12,586 bases of DNA from Granulicatella adiacens (GTDB taxonomy: Bacteria; Bacillota; Bacilli; Lactobacillales; Aerococcaceae): assembly GCA_018364485.1 (NCBI GenBank), contig JAGZLX010000049.1:1-12586 (forward strand). The letters are read 5' to 3'. The position numbers and the translations under genes are program-made. The notes under the pieces are model-generated. The model was not told the DNA's origin. It ran no database searches and saw nothing but the letters and a program-made list of their open reading frames with translations. The stretch's first letter is position 1, and the number at the start of each line of letters is the position of its first letter. Shown here in pieces: positions 6,387 to 12,586 of the stretch.

Positions 6387-7589
6387 TTAACCGCGCATTT
6401 CTTCCTTCACACGTTTTTCTTTTTGGCTTAAAACGAGTAAGTTTTCGCGGAGTTCTTGTTCCATTTGCGTCAATTCGTATTCGGCTTTTCTACGTTTTTG
6501 ACGGCCTTCTTGTTGGATTAGAATCGTTTCTTCTAATGTTTCAATCAAGTCTTGTTGTGTCTTTTGAAGGGTTTCTAAATCGATAATACCACGTTCGTTT
6601 TCACGAGCTGTTTCAATCGTAGAAATCTTCAACATTTCAGAGTTCTTTTGAATCAATTGGTTCGTCGTTTCAGACACTTGACGTTGCGCTGTCACGGCAT
6701 CCTTTTGACGAAGCAATGTCATCGCAATGGCAATTTGATTCTTCCATAAAGGAATCGTCGTCGTAATTGAAGACTGAATTTTTTCTGCTAATGTTTGGTT
6801 CGTATTTTGAATCAAACGGATTTGTGGCGCTTGTTGAATCGTCATTTGACGCGTTAATTTCAAGTCGTGGTTTCTCTTTTCAAGACGGTCCAGGAATTGA
6901 TGTAAGTCATTGACGACTTGTACATCCATTTGGTCTCCTGTCTCTTGCGCCTTTTGCATCGCTTCAGGGATGAGTTTTTGTTGCAATTCTTCAATCTTCA
7001 ATTCCCCAGCAGCGATATAAATACTTAACGCCTCGAAGAATTCCTTATTGCGTTGGTACAGTTGCTCGAGCGACAAGTTGTCGTTTAATAAGCCATTCTT
7101 CTCATGGTCTAATCGCACAGCAATCTTATCCACTTGAGAACCGACTTCTTGGTATTTTGATTGCATTTCGTAAATCGACTTCTTCACGCGTCCAAAGATT
7201 TTGCGGAAGATGTTCGAATCTTGTGCCACAAGGTCGTTCGGGTCTGTCTCGTTTAGTCGCATCATCAACTCATTGAGCGTATCTCCGATTTCTCCAGTAT
7301 CTTTATTTTGCACATGAGCCAACATCGAATGAGAGAATTCACCAAGTTGCTTTTGCGCGCCGGCCCCGTAACTAATGATGGCTTGCATATTCTTTTCGTC
7401 GATTTGTTTTGCTAGTGCGCGGGCTTGTTCTTGTTGTTTTTCTGGCAAGGTATCTACTAGCGCACGTTTAGCGTCCACTTGTTCTTGCGGGAAGTCACTC
7501 GCCACATCTTGCAACGTCGTATTTTTTACAACGTCTTCTCCAAATGGGTTTTGAATCAGTGCATCCACCATTGATTTTTCTTCAGTCAT
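6387..7589 (-). CDS. telA: TelA/YaaN-family protein (toxic anion resistance family)
   Basis: The 400-residue, soluble, almost entirely helical and charged protein belongs to the TelA family, named for plasmid tellurite resistance but widespread as chromosomal YaaN-like genes of unclear function. Recognisable segments are the SYGAGAQ motif (73-79), the [19 protein letters not shown] block (128-146), and the conserved core from [19 protein letters not shown] to [14 protein letters not shown] (254-290). The C-terminus (about 340-397) is a long coiled coil. No membrane segment is seen. The start has an AAGGAG ribosome site. It follows xpaC by six bases, the same pairing as xpaC-yaaN in Bacillus subtilis, which suggests a joint envelope-stress or resistance role. 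Tellurite resistance itself should not be assumed. Confidence 0.92.
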   Translation of the reverse strand: MTEEKSMVDALIQNPFGEDVVKNTTLQDVASDFPQEQVDAKRALVDTLPEKQQEQARALAKQIDEKNMQAIISYGAGAQKQLGEFSHSMLAHVQNKDTGEIGDTLNELMMRLNETDPNDLVAQDSNIFRKIFGRVKKSIYEMQSKYQEVGSQVDKIAVRLDHEKNGLLNDNLSLEQLYQRNKEFFEALSIYIAAGELKIEELQQKLIPEAMQKAQETGDQMDVQVVNDLHQFLDRLEKRNHDLKLTRQMTIQQAPQIRLIQNTNQTLAEKIQSSITTTIPLWKNQIAIAMTLLRQKDAVTAQRQVSETTNQLIQKNSEMLKISTIETARENERGIIDLETLQKTQQDLIETLEETILIQQEGRQKRRKAEYELTQMEQELRENLLVLSQKEKRVKEEMRG

Positions 7590-7595
7590 TGTTCT

Positions 7596-8255
7596 CTACT
7601 CCTTTATCGTTCGGTTTACGTAATCCATCTCTGCTTCTGACTTTTTAATCTTGTCTTCTTGGAAATGTAAGTAATCCTCTTCCAGCGTCGCACAGACGAG
7701 ATCGATTTTCTCTCCTAATTCTTGTAGCGTTTGATACGTTTCGCTTCCTTTTACAGGTTGCTCACTCAATTCTTTGTAGGCTTTCGTCATTTCATTTAAC
7801 GACGGTACACAAGTATGAACGAACAAGTTCGCATCTGGAAGCTTTTCAGGGTGTTGGACGAGAGATTTGAAATACTCCTTCATCGTTTGAGTCGTATTGT
7901 ATCGATTACTAATAATTCGTAGTTTGGTATAACTTTGAATCGTCTCATCGATTTCCTCAATTTGCGTCTTTACCACTGCCATTTTTTGTCTAAAATAGTC
8001 GATATCTTGTTTGGATAATCCTGATTGTTCATATCGTTCTTGCACCTTACTAGAGGTTTTATCGAGCGGCTTCTTTGTTTTACCAAAGAGCGATTTCACT
8101 TCCATTTCTTCTGGAAATAGCATGAAGAAAAAGATACCTGCTAGTACGAGAAGTGAAAATAACAGCCTTACGGAAGAACCGTAAATATGACTCATAAAGT
8201 AACGCGTTATGAATACAAACAATACTAGTTTGAGAAGTCTATTCCACTGTTTCAT
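7596..8255 (-). CDS. xpaC: XpaC-like membrane protein (5-bromo-4-chloroindolyl phosphate hydrolysis family)
   Basis: The 219-residue product has two short hydrophobic segments at the N-terminus (about 7-21 and 29-47). A cytoplasmic, highly charged helical domain follows, ending in EDYLHFQEDKIKKSEAEMDY, a typical XpaC C-terminal pattern. The family name comes from a screening phenotype on a chromogenic phosphate substrate; no catalytic motif is visible and the real function is unknown. It is the first gene of the operon, with ribosome site AAGGAGGG, and telA begins six bases later. The fixed xpaC-telA order seen in Bacillus supports the assignment. A membrane anchor for the soluble TelA partner is a reasonable inference. 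Confidence 0.87.
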   Translation of the reverse strand: MKQWNRLLKLVLFVFITRYFMSHIYGSSVRLLFSLLVLAGIFFFMLFPEEMEVKSLFGKTKKPLDKTSSKVQERYEQSGLSKQDIDYFRQKMAVVKTQIEEIDETIQSYTKLRIISNRYNTTQTMKEYFKSLVQHPEKLPDANLFVHTCVPSLNEMTKAYKELSEQPVKGSETYQTLQELGEKIDLVCATLEEDYLHFQEDKIKKSEAEMDYVNRTIKE

Positions 8256-8277
8256 GGTGCTCCCTCCTTATAGACTT

Positions 8278-8286
8278 ATTGTATCA
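8278..8286 (-). promoter_or_regulatory. Extended -10 promoter element of xpaC-telA
   Basis: On the reverse strand, TGATACAAT (TGn plus TACAAT) lies about 22 bases before the xpaC ATG. No good -35 is seen at 16-18 bases. Instead the spacer contains the inverted repeat CCCC/GGGG at 8288-8291 and 8299-8302, a possible regulator site. Confidence 0.55.
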
Positions 8287-8354
8287 TCCCCTAATTTTGG
8301 GGCATGGTACTAAAGGCCGATTTCTCTGGGACTTGAGACTGAAAATAACAACGC

Positions 8355-8392
8355 AAAAAAGGAATTAAACAGCCTTCACTGTCTAATTCCTT
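8355..8392 (-). terminator. Rho-independent terminator of the GH16 surface protein gene
   Basis: Arms 8359-8372 and 8379-8392 form a 14-pair stem (AAGGAATTA/TAATTCCTT, then one G-U pair on the reverse-strand RNA, then ACAG/CTGT) with a six-base loop. A T-run follows on the reverse strand (complement of A-run 8355-8360). It lies 20 bases beyond the stop at 8412. Confidence 0.93.
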
Positions 8393-8411
8393 CTTGGTTT
8401 ATTGAACTATT

Positions 8412-10613
8412 TTATTTTTTGCTTTTAGCAAATACAAATGCGCCACCTGTTAAGAATACTGCTGAAAGAATCAGATATAAAGTTCCCATTGAAGTACCTG
8501 TATTTGGTAATTCGTCTTCTCCTGCTGGCGCTGCTTGTGCGACGGGCGCTGGAGATGGATCTTTTGCATCTTTTGCTTCTTTGTCTTGTGCTTGTTCTGC
8601 TTTAGCAGCAAGAGGTGTTGCTAACACACGTGACTCAGTTGCTTCCGTATTTGTTTCTGCTGTTACACCTTTGTCTTCAACGGCATTTGTTAAAACAGCT
8701 GTTGGTGCAGGAGCTTCTGTTGTTGCTACCGTTTCTGCAACTGTAGAACGCACCTCTGCCTCAGGAGTTGGTGTTGGTAGTTCAGTTGTATCTAGAAGAG
8801 CTCTTCTACGAACACGACTTCTTGGTGCTTCAGTTGTCGCTACTGTTGTAGTTGTAGGCTCCTCTGTCACTGTTGTTGCTGCAGTTGTAGTTGGAGCCTC
8901 AGTCGTAGTAGTTGTTGTAGGTGCAACTGTTGTCACTACCGGAGCTTCTGTCACTACAGGGGCTGATGTCGTTACAACTGGTGCTTCTGTAGCCACTGGT
9001 GCTGATGTTGTCACTACTGGTGCTTCTGTTGCCACTGGAGCTGAGGTTGTTACTACTGGAGCCTCTGTTGCCACTGGAGCAGATGTTGTTACTACTGGTG
9101 CCTCTGTTGCAACTGGAGCTGATGTCGTTACAACTGGTGCTTCTGTTACTACTGGTGCTGATGTTGTCACTACTGGAGCTTCTGTTACTACTGGTGCTGA
9201 TGTAGTTACAACTGGTGCTTCTGTTACTACTGGTGCTGATGTCGTTACAACTGGCGCCTCTGTTAATACAGGAGCAGATGTTGTCACTACTGGAGCTTCT
9301 GTTGTCGCTACTGTTGTAGTTGGCGCTTCAGTTGTGGTAGTTGCTACTGTAGTTGTAGGTGCTTCTGTCGTTGTAGTTGCTTCCGTTGTCGTAGGCGCTA
9401 CTGTAGTTGTAGGTGCCTCTGTTGTTGCCGGAGCTTCCGTTGTCGTTGGTGCCTCTGTCGTCGTTGTTGTCGTAGTCGGAGCAACAGTTGTCGTAGTCGT
9501 TGTTGTTGGCGCAACCGTTGTAGTTGTTGTTGTTGTCGTTGGCGCTTCTGTCGTTACAGGTTTAGCACTTGGTTGCCATACGCGAACATAATCGATTTGC
9601 ATGTCTGAACGACTGCCATCCTTATAGCTATCTTTGTAAGGAATCGCATCCGTATAGTTACGGGTAGCGTTTTTTCCAAAGTCCTTCACAAATGAACCAC
9701 CTACGATATGCGTTAATCGTAAAATAAATCCATTTTCTGGATTGACAAATGCTTCATTTTTCTTAATCTCACTATATTTGACGGTATAAAGTGCTTGTCC
9801 ATCATAGAAGAAAGTAATTTTATCGCCTTCTTTTAATACACCGTATGTGTGAAAAGCTGTTTGCGTATCTCCATTATTAGGGAGTTTTTTTTGATATTGA
9901 TCGCTATACTTTTCCTTGCCAGGCTCAGGTGTCGGTGCTGTATGGATATTGGCTTGAATGAATTTTGGGTCATACCCTTTAGACTCGAAAACATCAATCT
10001 CCCCACTTGTAGGAGATCCTCCGCCTTTTGTACCAGTCATCCAGAAGGAAGCCCATGAGGATTCACTAAATGGTAATTTGATACGTGATTCGGCATAGAA
10101 GTCACCTACAAATTCCGTAAGGACTTTCCCGTGTCGGTCACGCGTTTGAATCGCTCCAGAAGTAAATGGAGCTTTATAAGTAATCGTTTGTTTTGTCTTT
10201 GAGTCTACATAAGTATTCTCACGGTCTACCCATTCATGTTTTTTTGTTTGGTCATTCCACTTCCATTGCTTCGGCGTATAGAGTGCCGTTAAATGAAGAA
10301 TTCCATCTTTTAAAGATACATTTGCTGGGTCGTCTGTGAAATGCATCTGCGTTCTATTTTTAGGATCGAAACTTGAAAGAGAATAATCCCATTTTGTTCT
10401 GTCGAGTTTGTCTCCATCAAACTCATCAAACCATGTTAAGTCATAGTTTGTCGGAACCCCATTTGGCAGTGTGACATTAGGAACTCTTCCTTCACCTGTT
10501 TCAGCATAGACTGTTGCGATTGGCGCTAATAGGCTTGTGCTCAAGATAAGGCTTGCTCCTAACACTCTTGCTCCTGCAATCATACCTTTTTGTCTATTAC
10601 GTACTTTTTGCAT
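8412..10613 (-). CDS. Sortase-anchored surface GH16 beta-glucanase (laminarinase-like) with Thr-rich repeat stalk
   Basis: I choose the ATG at 10611-10613 (733 residues): AGGAG lies seven bases upstream, whereas the in-frame ATG at 10682 has no ribosome site. A Sec signal peptide ends near residue 37 (ATVYA, then ETGEG). A GH16 domain follows (about 55-347). Its active-site strand GEIDVFES carries the ExDxxE motif with nucleophile Glu205, Asp207 and acid/base Glu210; this beta-bulge form is the laminarinase/agarase type rather than the lichenase EIDIEF type. Endo-hydrolysis of beta-1,3-type glucans is thus likely. Next comes a Thr/Pro/Glu/Ala stalk (about 353-597) with 13-residue repeats, a basic cluster RSRVRRR (598-604), an acidic/Ala-rich spacer, LPNTG (702-706), a membrane helix and KSKK. 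It is a single-gene unit closed by its own terminator. The substrate is inferred. Confidence 0.92.
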   Translation of the reverse strand: MQKVRNRQKGMIAGARVLGASLILSTSLLAPIATVYAETGEGRVPNVTLPNGVPTNYDLTWFDEFDGDKLDRTKWDYSLSSFDPKNRTQMHFTDDPANVSLKDGILHLTALYTPKQWKWNDQTKKHEWVDRENTYVDSKTKQTITYKAPFTSGAIQTRDRHGKVLTEFVGDFYAESRIKLPFSESSWASFWMTGTKGGGSPTSGEIDVFESKGYDPKFIQANIHTAPTPEPGKEKYSDQYQKKLPNNGDTQTAFHTYGVLKEGDKITFFYDGQALYTVKYSEIKKNEAFVNPENGFILRLTHIVGGSFVKDFGKNATRNYTDAIPYKDSYKDGSRSDMQIDYVRVWQPSAKPVTTEAPTTTTTTTTVAPTTTTTTTVAPTTTTTTTEAPTTTEAPATTEAPTTTVAPTTTEATTTTEAPTTTVATTTTEAPTTTVATTEAPVVTTSAPVLTEAPVVTTSAPVVTEAPVVTTSAPVVTEAPVVTTSAPVVTEAPVVTTSAPVATEAPVVTTSAPVATEAPVVTTSAPVATEAPVVTTSAPVATEAPVVTTSAPVVTEAPVVTTVAPTTTTTTEAPTTTAATTVTEEPTTTTVATTEAPRSRVRRRALLDTTELPTPTPEAEVRSTVAETVATTEAPAPTAVLTNAVEDKGVTAETNTEATESRVLATPLAAKAEQAQDKEAKDAKDPSPAPVAQAAPAGEDELPNTGTSMGTLYLILSAVFLTGGAFVFAKSKK
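8823..9554 (-). repeat. Thr-rich low-complexity stalk (TTT/EAP/VAP) of the GH16 protein
   Basis: About 244 codons of almost only Thr, Pro, Ala, Val and Glu, beginning with runs of seven to eight Thr separated by VAP/EAP and continuing into the regular 13-residue repeats. It resembles the wall-spanning, potentially O-glycosylated stalks of other LPXTG proteins. Thr is encoded by mixed ACN codons, so the DNA is not a simple microsatellite. The same composition leaves long stop-free frames on the opposite strand. Confidence 0.85.
8949..9299 (-). repeat. Nine tandem 39-base repeats encoding EAPVVTTSAPVVT
   Basis: Nine full units of exactly 39 bases (13 residues, 351 bases), then a degenerate tenth (EAPVVTTVAP). 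Only the twelfth residue varies among units (Leu, then Val x3, Ala x4, Val); other differences are synonymous on the reverse strand. The clustering of Val and Ala versions suggests expansion by unequal recombination or slippage. Copy number is expected to vary between strains. Confidence 0.95.
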
Positions 10614-10861
10614 AATTGTTCTCCTATTTCTTCTTTTATTTAGGAAGAGAGTTTTTTGTAATCCCTTTCCTACATTAGACATTATCTAAACTGGGTAAGA
10701 ACATTTCCTGACAGACTTATGAAATTAATCTATTAAAAGTATAGTTAAAATGCTAAATAAGTATGATTTCGATTTAATTATAAAGAAAATATGGAGAGCA
10801 AAATTTCCTTTTATTTACAAATATCCTCCCTTTTGAGTGGCAAAAACATTGATAGAACGCT

Positions 10862-10901
10862 AAAAAAAGGAGTTAACTAGAATTAGTCTAATTCACTCCT
10901 T
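10862..10901 (-). terminator. Second tandem rho-independent terminator downstream of ileS
   Basis: Arms 10867-10880 and 10888-10901 form a 14-pair stem on the reverse-strand RNA with one mismatch and one G-U pair, and a seven-base loop. A T-run follows (complement of A-run 10862-10868). It lies about 30 bases beyond the ileS terminator with no gene between them. Confidence 0.85.
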
Positions 10902-10930
10902 CGAAATGTCCACTTTTTGAACACAATTTG

Positions 10931-10963
10931 AAAAAAACTGAGCCGAATTTCTCCGACTCAGTT
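10931..10963 (-). terminator. Rho-independent terminator of ileS
   Basis: A 10-pair stem (10936-10945 with 10954-10963, one G-U pair in the reverse-strand RNA) with an eight-base loop and a T-run (complement of A-run 10931-10937). It begins nine bases past the ileS stop. Confidence 0.93.
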
Positions 10964-10972
10964 AAAATTTTA

Positions 10973-12586
10973 TTATTCTGCTTCTGGAACAAGCGCTTCT
11001 GGGAAGTGTTCACGCACAATTGCTGCACAACGATTACATAAAGTTGGAGCATCTTCTAATGTTCCTACTTCAATCTTCACAGCACGGCAACGTTCACATG
11101 TTTCACCTTTAGCATGTTCAACAACGACTTTCACGCCTTCGCCTTCAACCGCATTGGCTGGAGCTTCAACGCCTTCTTCAGCCACTTCTAATTCACTGAC
11201 GATGAATAATTGAGCTACATTTGTGTTTAAGCCTTCTAATAAAGTACGAACTTCATTAGATGGATATAGCGTTACTTTTGCTTCGAAGTTCTTACCGATT
11301 AATTTCTCGTTACGAGCTTCTTCTAAAGCTTTCAAAGCAGTGTTACGAACTTTAAAGAATTCAGCCCATTGTGCTAATACTTGTTCTGTATTTTCGTAGC
11401 TTTCTACTGTTGGGAATTCGGCTAATTGAACATAAGCTTCTTCTTCCTTCAAGTATTTCCAAACTTCTTCACTCGTGTGAACTAAGATTGGGCTTAGTAA
11501 TTTCGTTAATTTCACTAGGATATCGTAAATAACTGTTTGCATTGCACGACGTTCGTAGTTATCTTCATATTCGATATACACAACGTCTTTTGCAAAGTCT
11601 AAGTAGAATTGTGATAAATCAACGGTACAGAAGTTCATCACTGTTTGATAAATTGTTGAGAATTCATAGTTTTCATATGCTTCTTCAATTGTCTTCACGA
11701 TATCGTTGAAACGAATCATCATGTATTGATCCACACTACGTAGGTCTTTAAACGCTACTGCATGTTTAGATGGTTCGAAGTCTGTAGTGTTTGCTAACAT
11801 AAAGCGCATTGTGTTACGGATCTTACGGTATGCTTCAGATAATTGGTTTAAGATTTCAGTACTGATACGTACGTCTGATTCGTAGTCCACAGATGATACC
11901 CATAGACGGATAATGTCTGCCCCTTTTGTTTGCATTTCTTTTGCAGGTGAGATGACGTTTCCGAGGGATTTACTCATCTTCTTACCTTCTCCGTCCATTA
12001 AGAACCCTTGAGAAAGAACTGCTTTATAAGGCGCTTGTTTATGAACCGCTACACTTGTTGTTAAACTTGAGTTGAACCATCCACGGTATTGGTCTGATCC
12101 TTCTAAGTATAAATCAGCTGGGAATTCTAATTCTGGGCGAATGCTTAATACACCAGCGTGTGAGCTACCTGAGTCGAACCATACGTCCATGATGTCCATT
12201 TCTTTTGTAAATGTACCAGTTGGACTACTTGGATGTGTGAATCCTTCTGGTAATAGGTCTTTTGCTTCACGCTCGAACCATACGTCAGAACCAAACTCTT
12301 CGACTAATTTAGCTACATGTTCGATTGTTTCTGGAGTGATGATTGGTTCTCCGTTTTCACCGTAGAATACAGGAAGTGGAACACCCCATACACGTTGACG
12401 AGAGATGACCCAGTCGCCACGGTCACGAACCATGTTGTAAATACGTACTTGTCCTGATGGGTGGTACCATTTCACATCATTTTCAATCACATCTAAAATA
12501 TCTTGACGGAAAGCATCGATTGACGCAAACCATTGTGGAGTTGCACGGAAGATAACAGGTTTCTTCGTTCTCCAGTCATGTGGGTA
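10973..12586 (-). CDS. ileS: Isoleucyl-tRNA synthetase, C-terminal 537 codons (cut by window edge)
   Basis: IleRS charges tRNA-Ile with isoleucine in the cytoplasm. The reverse frame is open to the right edge, and the edge codons read [20 protein letters not shown], the segment just after the editing domain. The HIGH motif and most of the editing domain therefore lie outside the window (family length about 920-930). Within the window are [25 protein letters not shown] and the class I signature KMSKS (codons at 11966-11980). The helical anticodon-binding domain follows. At the C-terminus is the bacterial zinc finger CERC...CNRC (codons near 11045-11105), which is needed for tRNA charging in the zinc-containing bacterial type. 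The internal Met codon at 12488-12490 is not a start. Its own strong terminator follows. Confidence 0.98.
   Translation of the reverse strand, partial: YPHDWRTKKPVIFRATPQWFASIDAFRQDILDVIENDVKWYHPSGQVRIYNMVRDRGDWVISRQRVWGVPLPVFYGENGEPIITPETIEHVAKLVEEFGSDVWFEREAKDLLPEGFTHPSSPTGTFTKEMDIMDVWFDSGSSHAGVLSIRPELEFPADLYLEGSDQYRGWFNSSLTTSVAVHKQAPYKAVLSQGFLMDGEGKKMSKSLGNVISPAKEMQTKGADIIRLWVSSVDYESDVRISTEILNQLSEAYRKIRNTMRFMLANTTDFEPSKHAVAFKDLRSVDQYMMIRFNDIVKTIEEAYENYEFSTIYQTVMNFCTVDLSQFYLDFAKDVVYIEYEDNYERRAMQTVIYDILVKLTKLLSPILVHTSEEVWKYLKEEEAYVQLAEFPTVESYENTEQVLAQWAEFFKVRNTALKALEEARNEKLIGKNFEAKVTLYPSNEVRTLLEGLNTNVAQLFIVSELEVAEEGVEAPANAVEGEGVKVVVEHAKGETCERCRAVKIEVGTLEDAPTLCNRCAAIVREHFPEALVPEAE

Larger units (their letters stand above)
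10614..10972. other. Intergenic region between ileS and the GH16 gene
   Basis: This stretch of 359 bases holds two tandem reverse-strand terminators (10862-10901 and 10931-10963) and the leader of the GH16 gene. An in-frame ATG at 10682 lies within the leader but lacks a ribosome site. Reverse-strand -10-like elements are present (TATAAT as complement of 10777-10782; TATACT further down near 10737-10742). Neither has a convincing -35 at the right spacing, so I do not assign the GH16 promoter. I see no RNA gene and no supportable small protein here. Confidence 0.6.

Noticed and set aside
8303..8354. Possible fragment of a dispersed repeat (GGGACTTGAGACTG) upstream of xpaC
   Set aside because: Only one copy is visible in the window and there is no partner arm, so neither a repeat nor a mobile-element remnant can be supported.
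8823..9299. CRISPR-like or microsatellite array suggested by regular short-period repetition
   Set aside because: The 39-base units are contiguous without unique spacers and keep a coding frame between a GH16 domain and an LPNTG anchor. They are protein-coding tandem repeats.
8419..9591. A 390-codon open frame on the forward strand, opposite the GH16 stalk, rich in GADVVTTGASV-like repeats
   Set aside because: It is a by-product of the repetitive Thr/Ala/Pro/Val coding on the reverse strand, which rarely produces stops on the other strand. Differences between repeat units are mostly synonymous on the reverse strand but change residues (for example Asp to Glu) on the forward one. There is no ribosome site or promoter, and the forward frame has no known domain.
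10790..10879. Possible 29-codon small protein on the forward strand in the ileS-GH16 gap
   Set aside because: It has no credible ribosome site or promoter and its end overlaps the second terminator hairpin. Chance alone explains an open frame of this size.
10683..10972. T-box or other riboswitch associated with ileS
   Set aside because: This gap is downstream of ileS, and its hairpins are simple terminators. No T-box motif was seen. Any ileS leader would lie beyond the right edge.

Overview
The window comes from a low-GC Gram-positive chromosome. Indicators are strong AGGAGG-type ribosome binding sites, short A/T-rich intergenic regions with rho-independent terminators, an LPXTG sortase substrate, and the Bacillus-type gene pairs xpaC-telA and gntR-UTRA/manA. 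The overall style suggests Lactobacillales, possibly a Carnobacteriaceae/Granulicatella-like oral organism. That placement is an impression and is not demonstrated. I see no insertion sequence, phage gene, CRISPR array, tRNA or rRNA.

Layout, left to right. (1) A sugar locus at 1-3253. A family 1 glycosidase, probably a 6-phospho-beta-glucosidase and cut by the left edge, diverges from a two-gene unit: a GntR/UTRA repressor followed by a class I mannose-6-phosphate isomerase (manA). The 156-base divergent region is dense. It holds a perfect 12-base operator palindrome over the -35 of the glycosidase promoter, a near-consensus CcpA (cre) site at that promoter's predicted start point, and a clean extended -10 promoter for the regulator. 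(2) A bidirectional terminator separates manA from the convergent oligopeptidase F gene (pepF). Its true start is internal to the longest open frame, because its promoter lies inside that frame. (3) At 5223-6193 is a two-gene operon of small membrane proteins: an HTH-tailed membrane protein followed by a protein resembling only the N-terminal, LysM-like part of MltG. (4) At 6387-8255 is the xpaC-telA (yaaN-like) operon. (5) At 8412-10613 is a large secreted, sortase-anchored GH16 beta-glucanase with a long Thr-rich stalk, including nine 13-residue tandem repeats. (6) A 359-base non-coding gap contains two tandem terminators. (7) The C-terminal 537 codons of ileS run off the right edge.

Most of this is ordinary chromosomal content in independent transcription units, each closed by its own hairpin terminator. 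The parts with the most to say are the operator/cre architecture and the manA link of the sugar locus, the repeat-stalk GH16 surface protein, and the poorly characterised membrane-HTH/MltG-like pair. I do not see convincing evidence for a new multi-gene defence or mobile system here.
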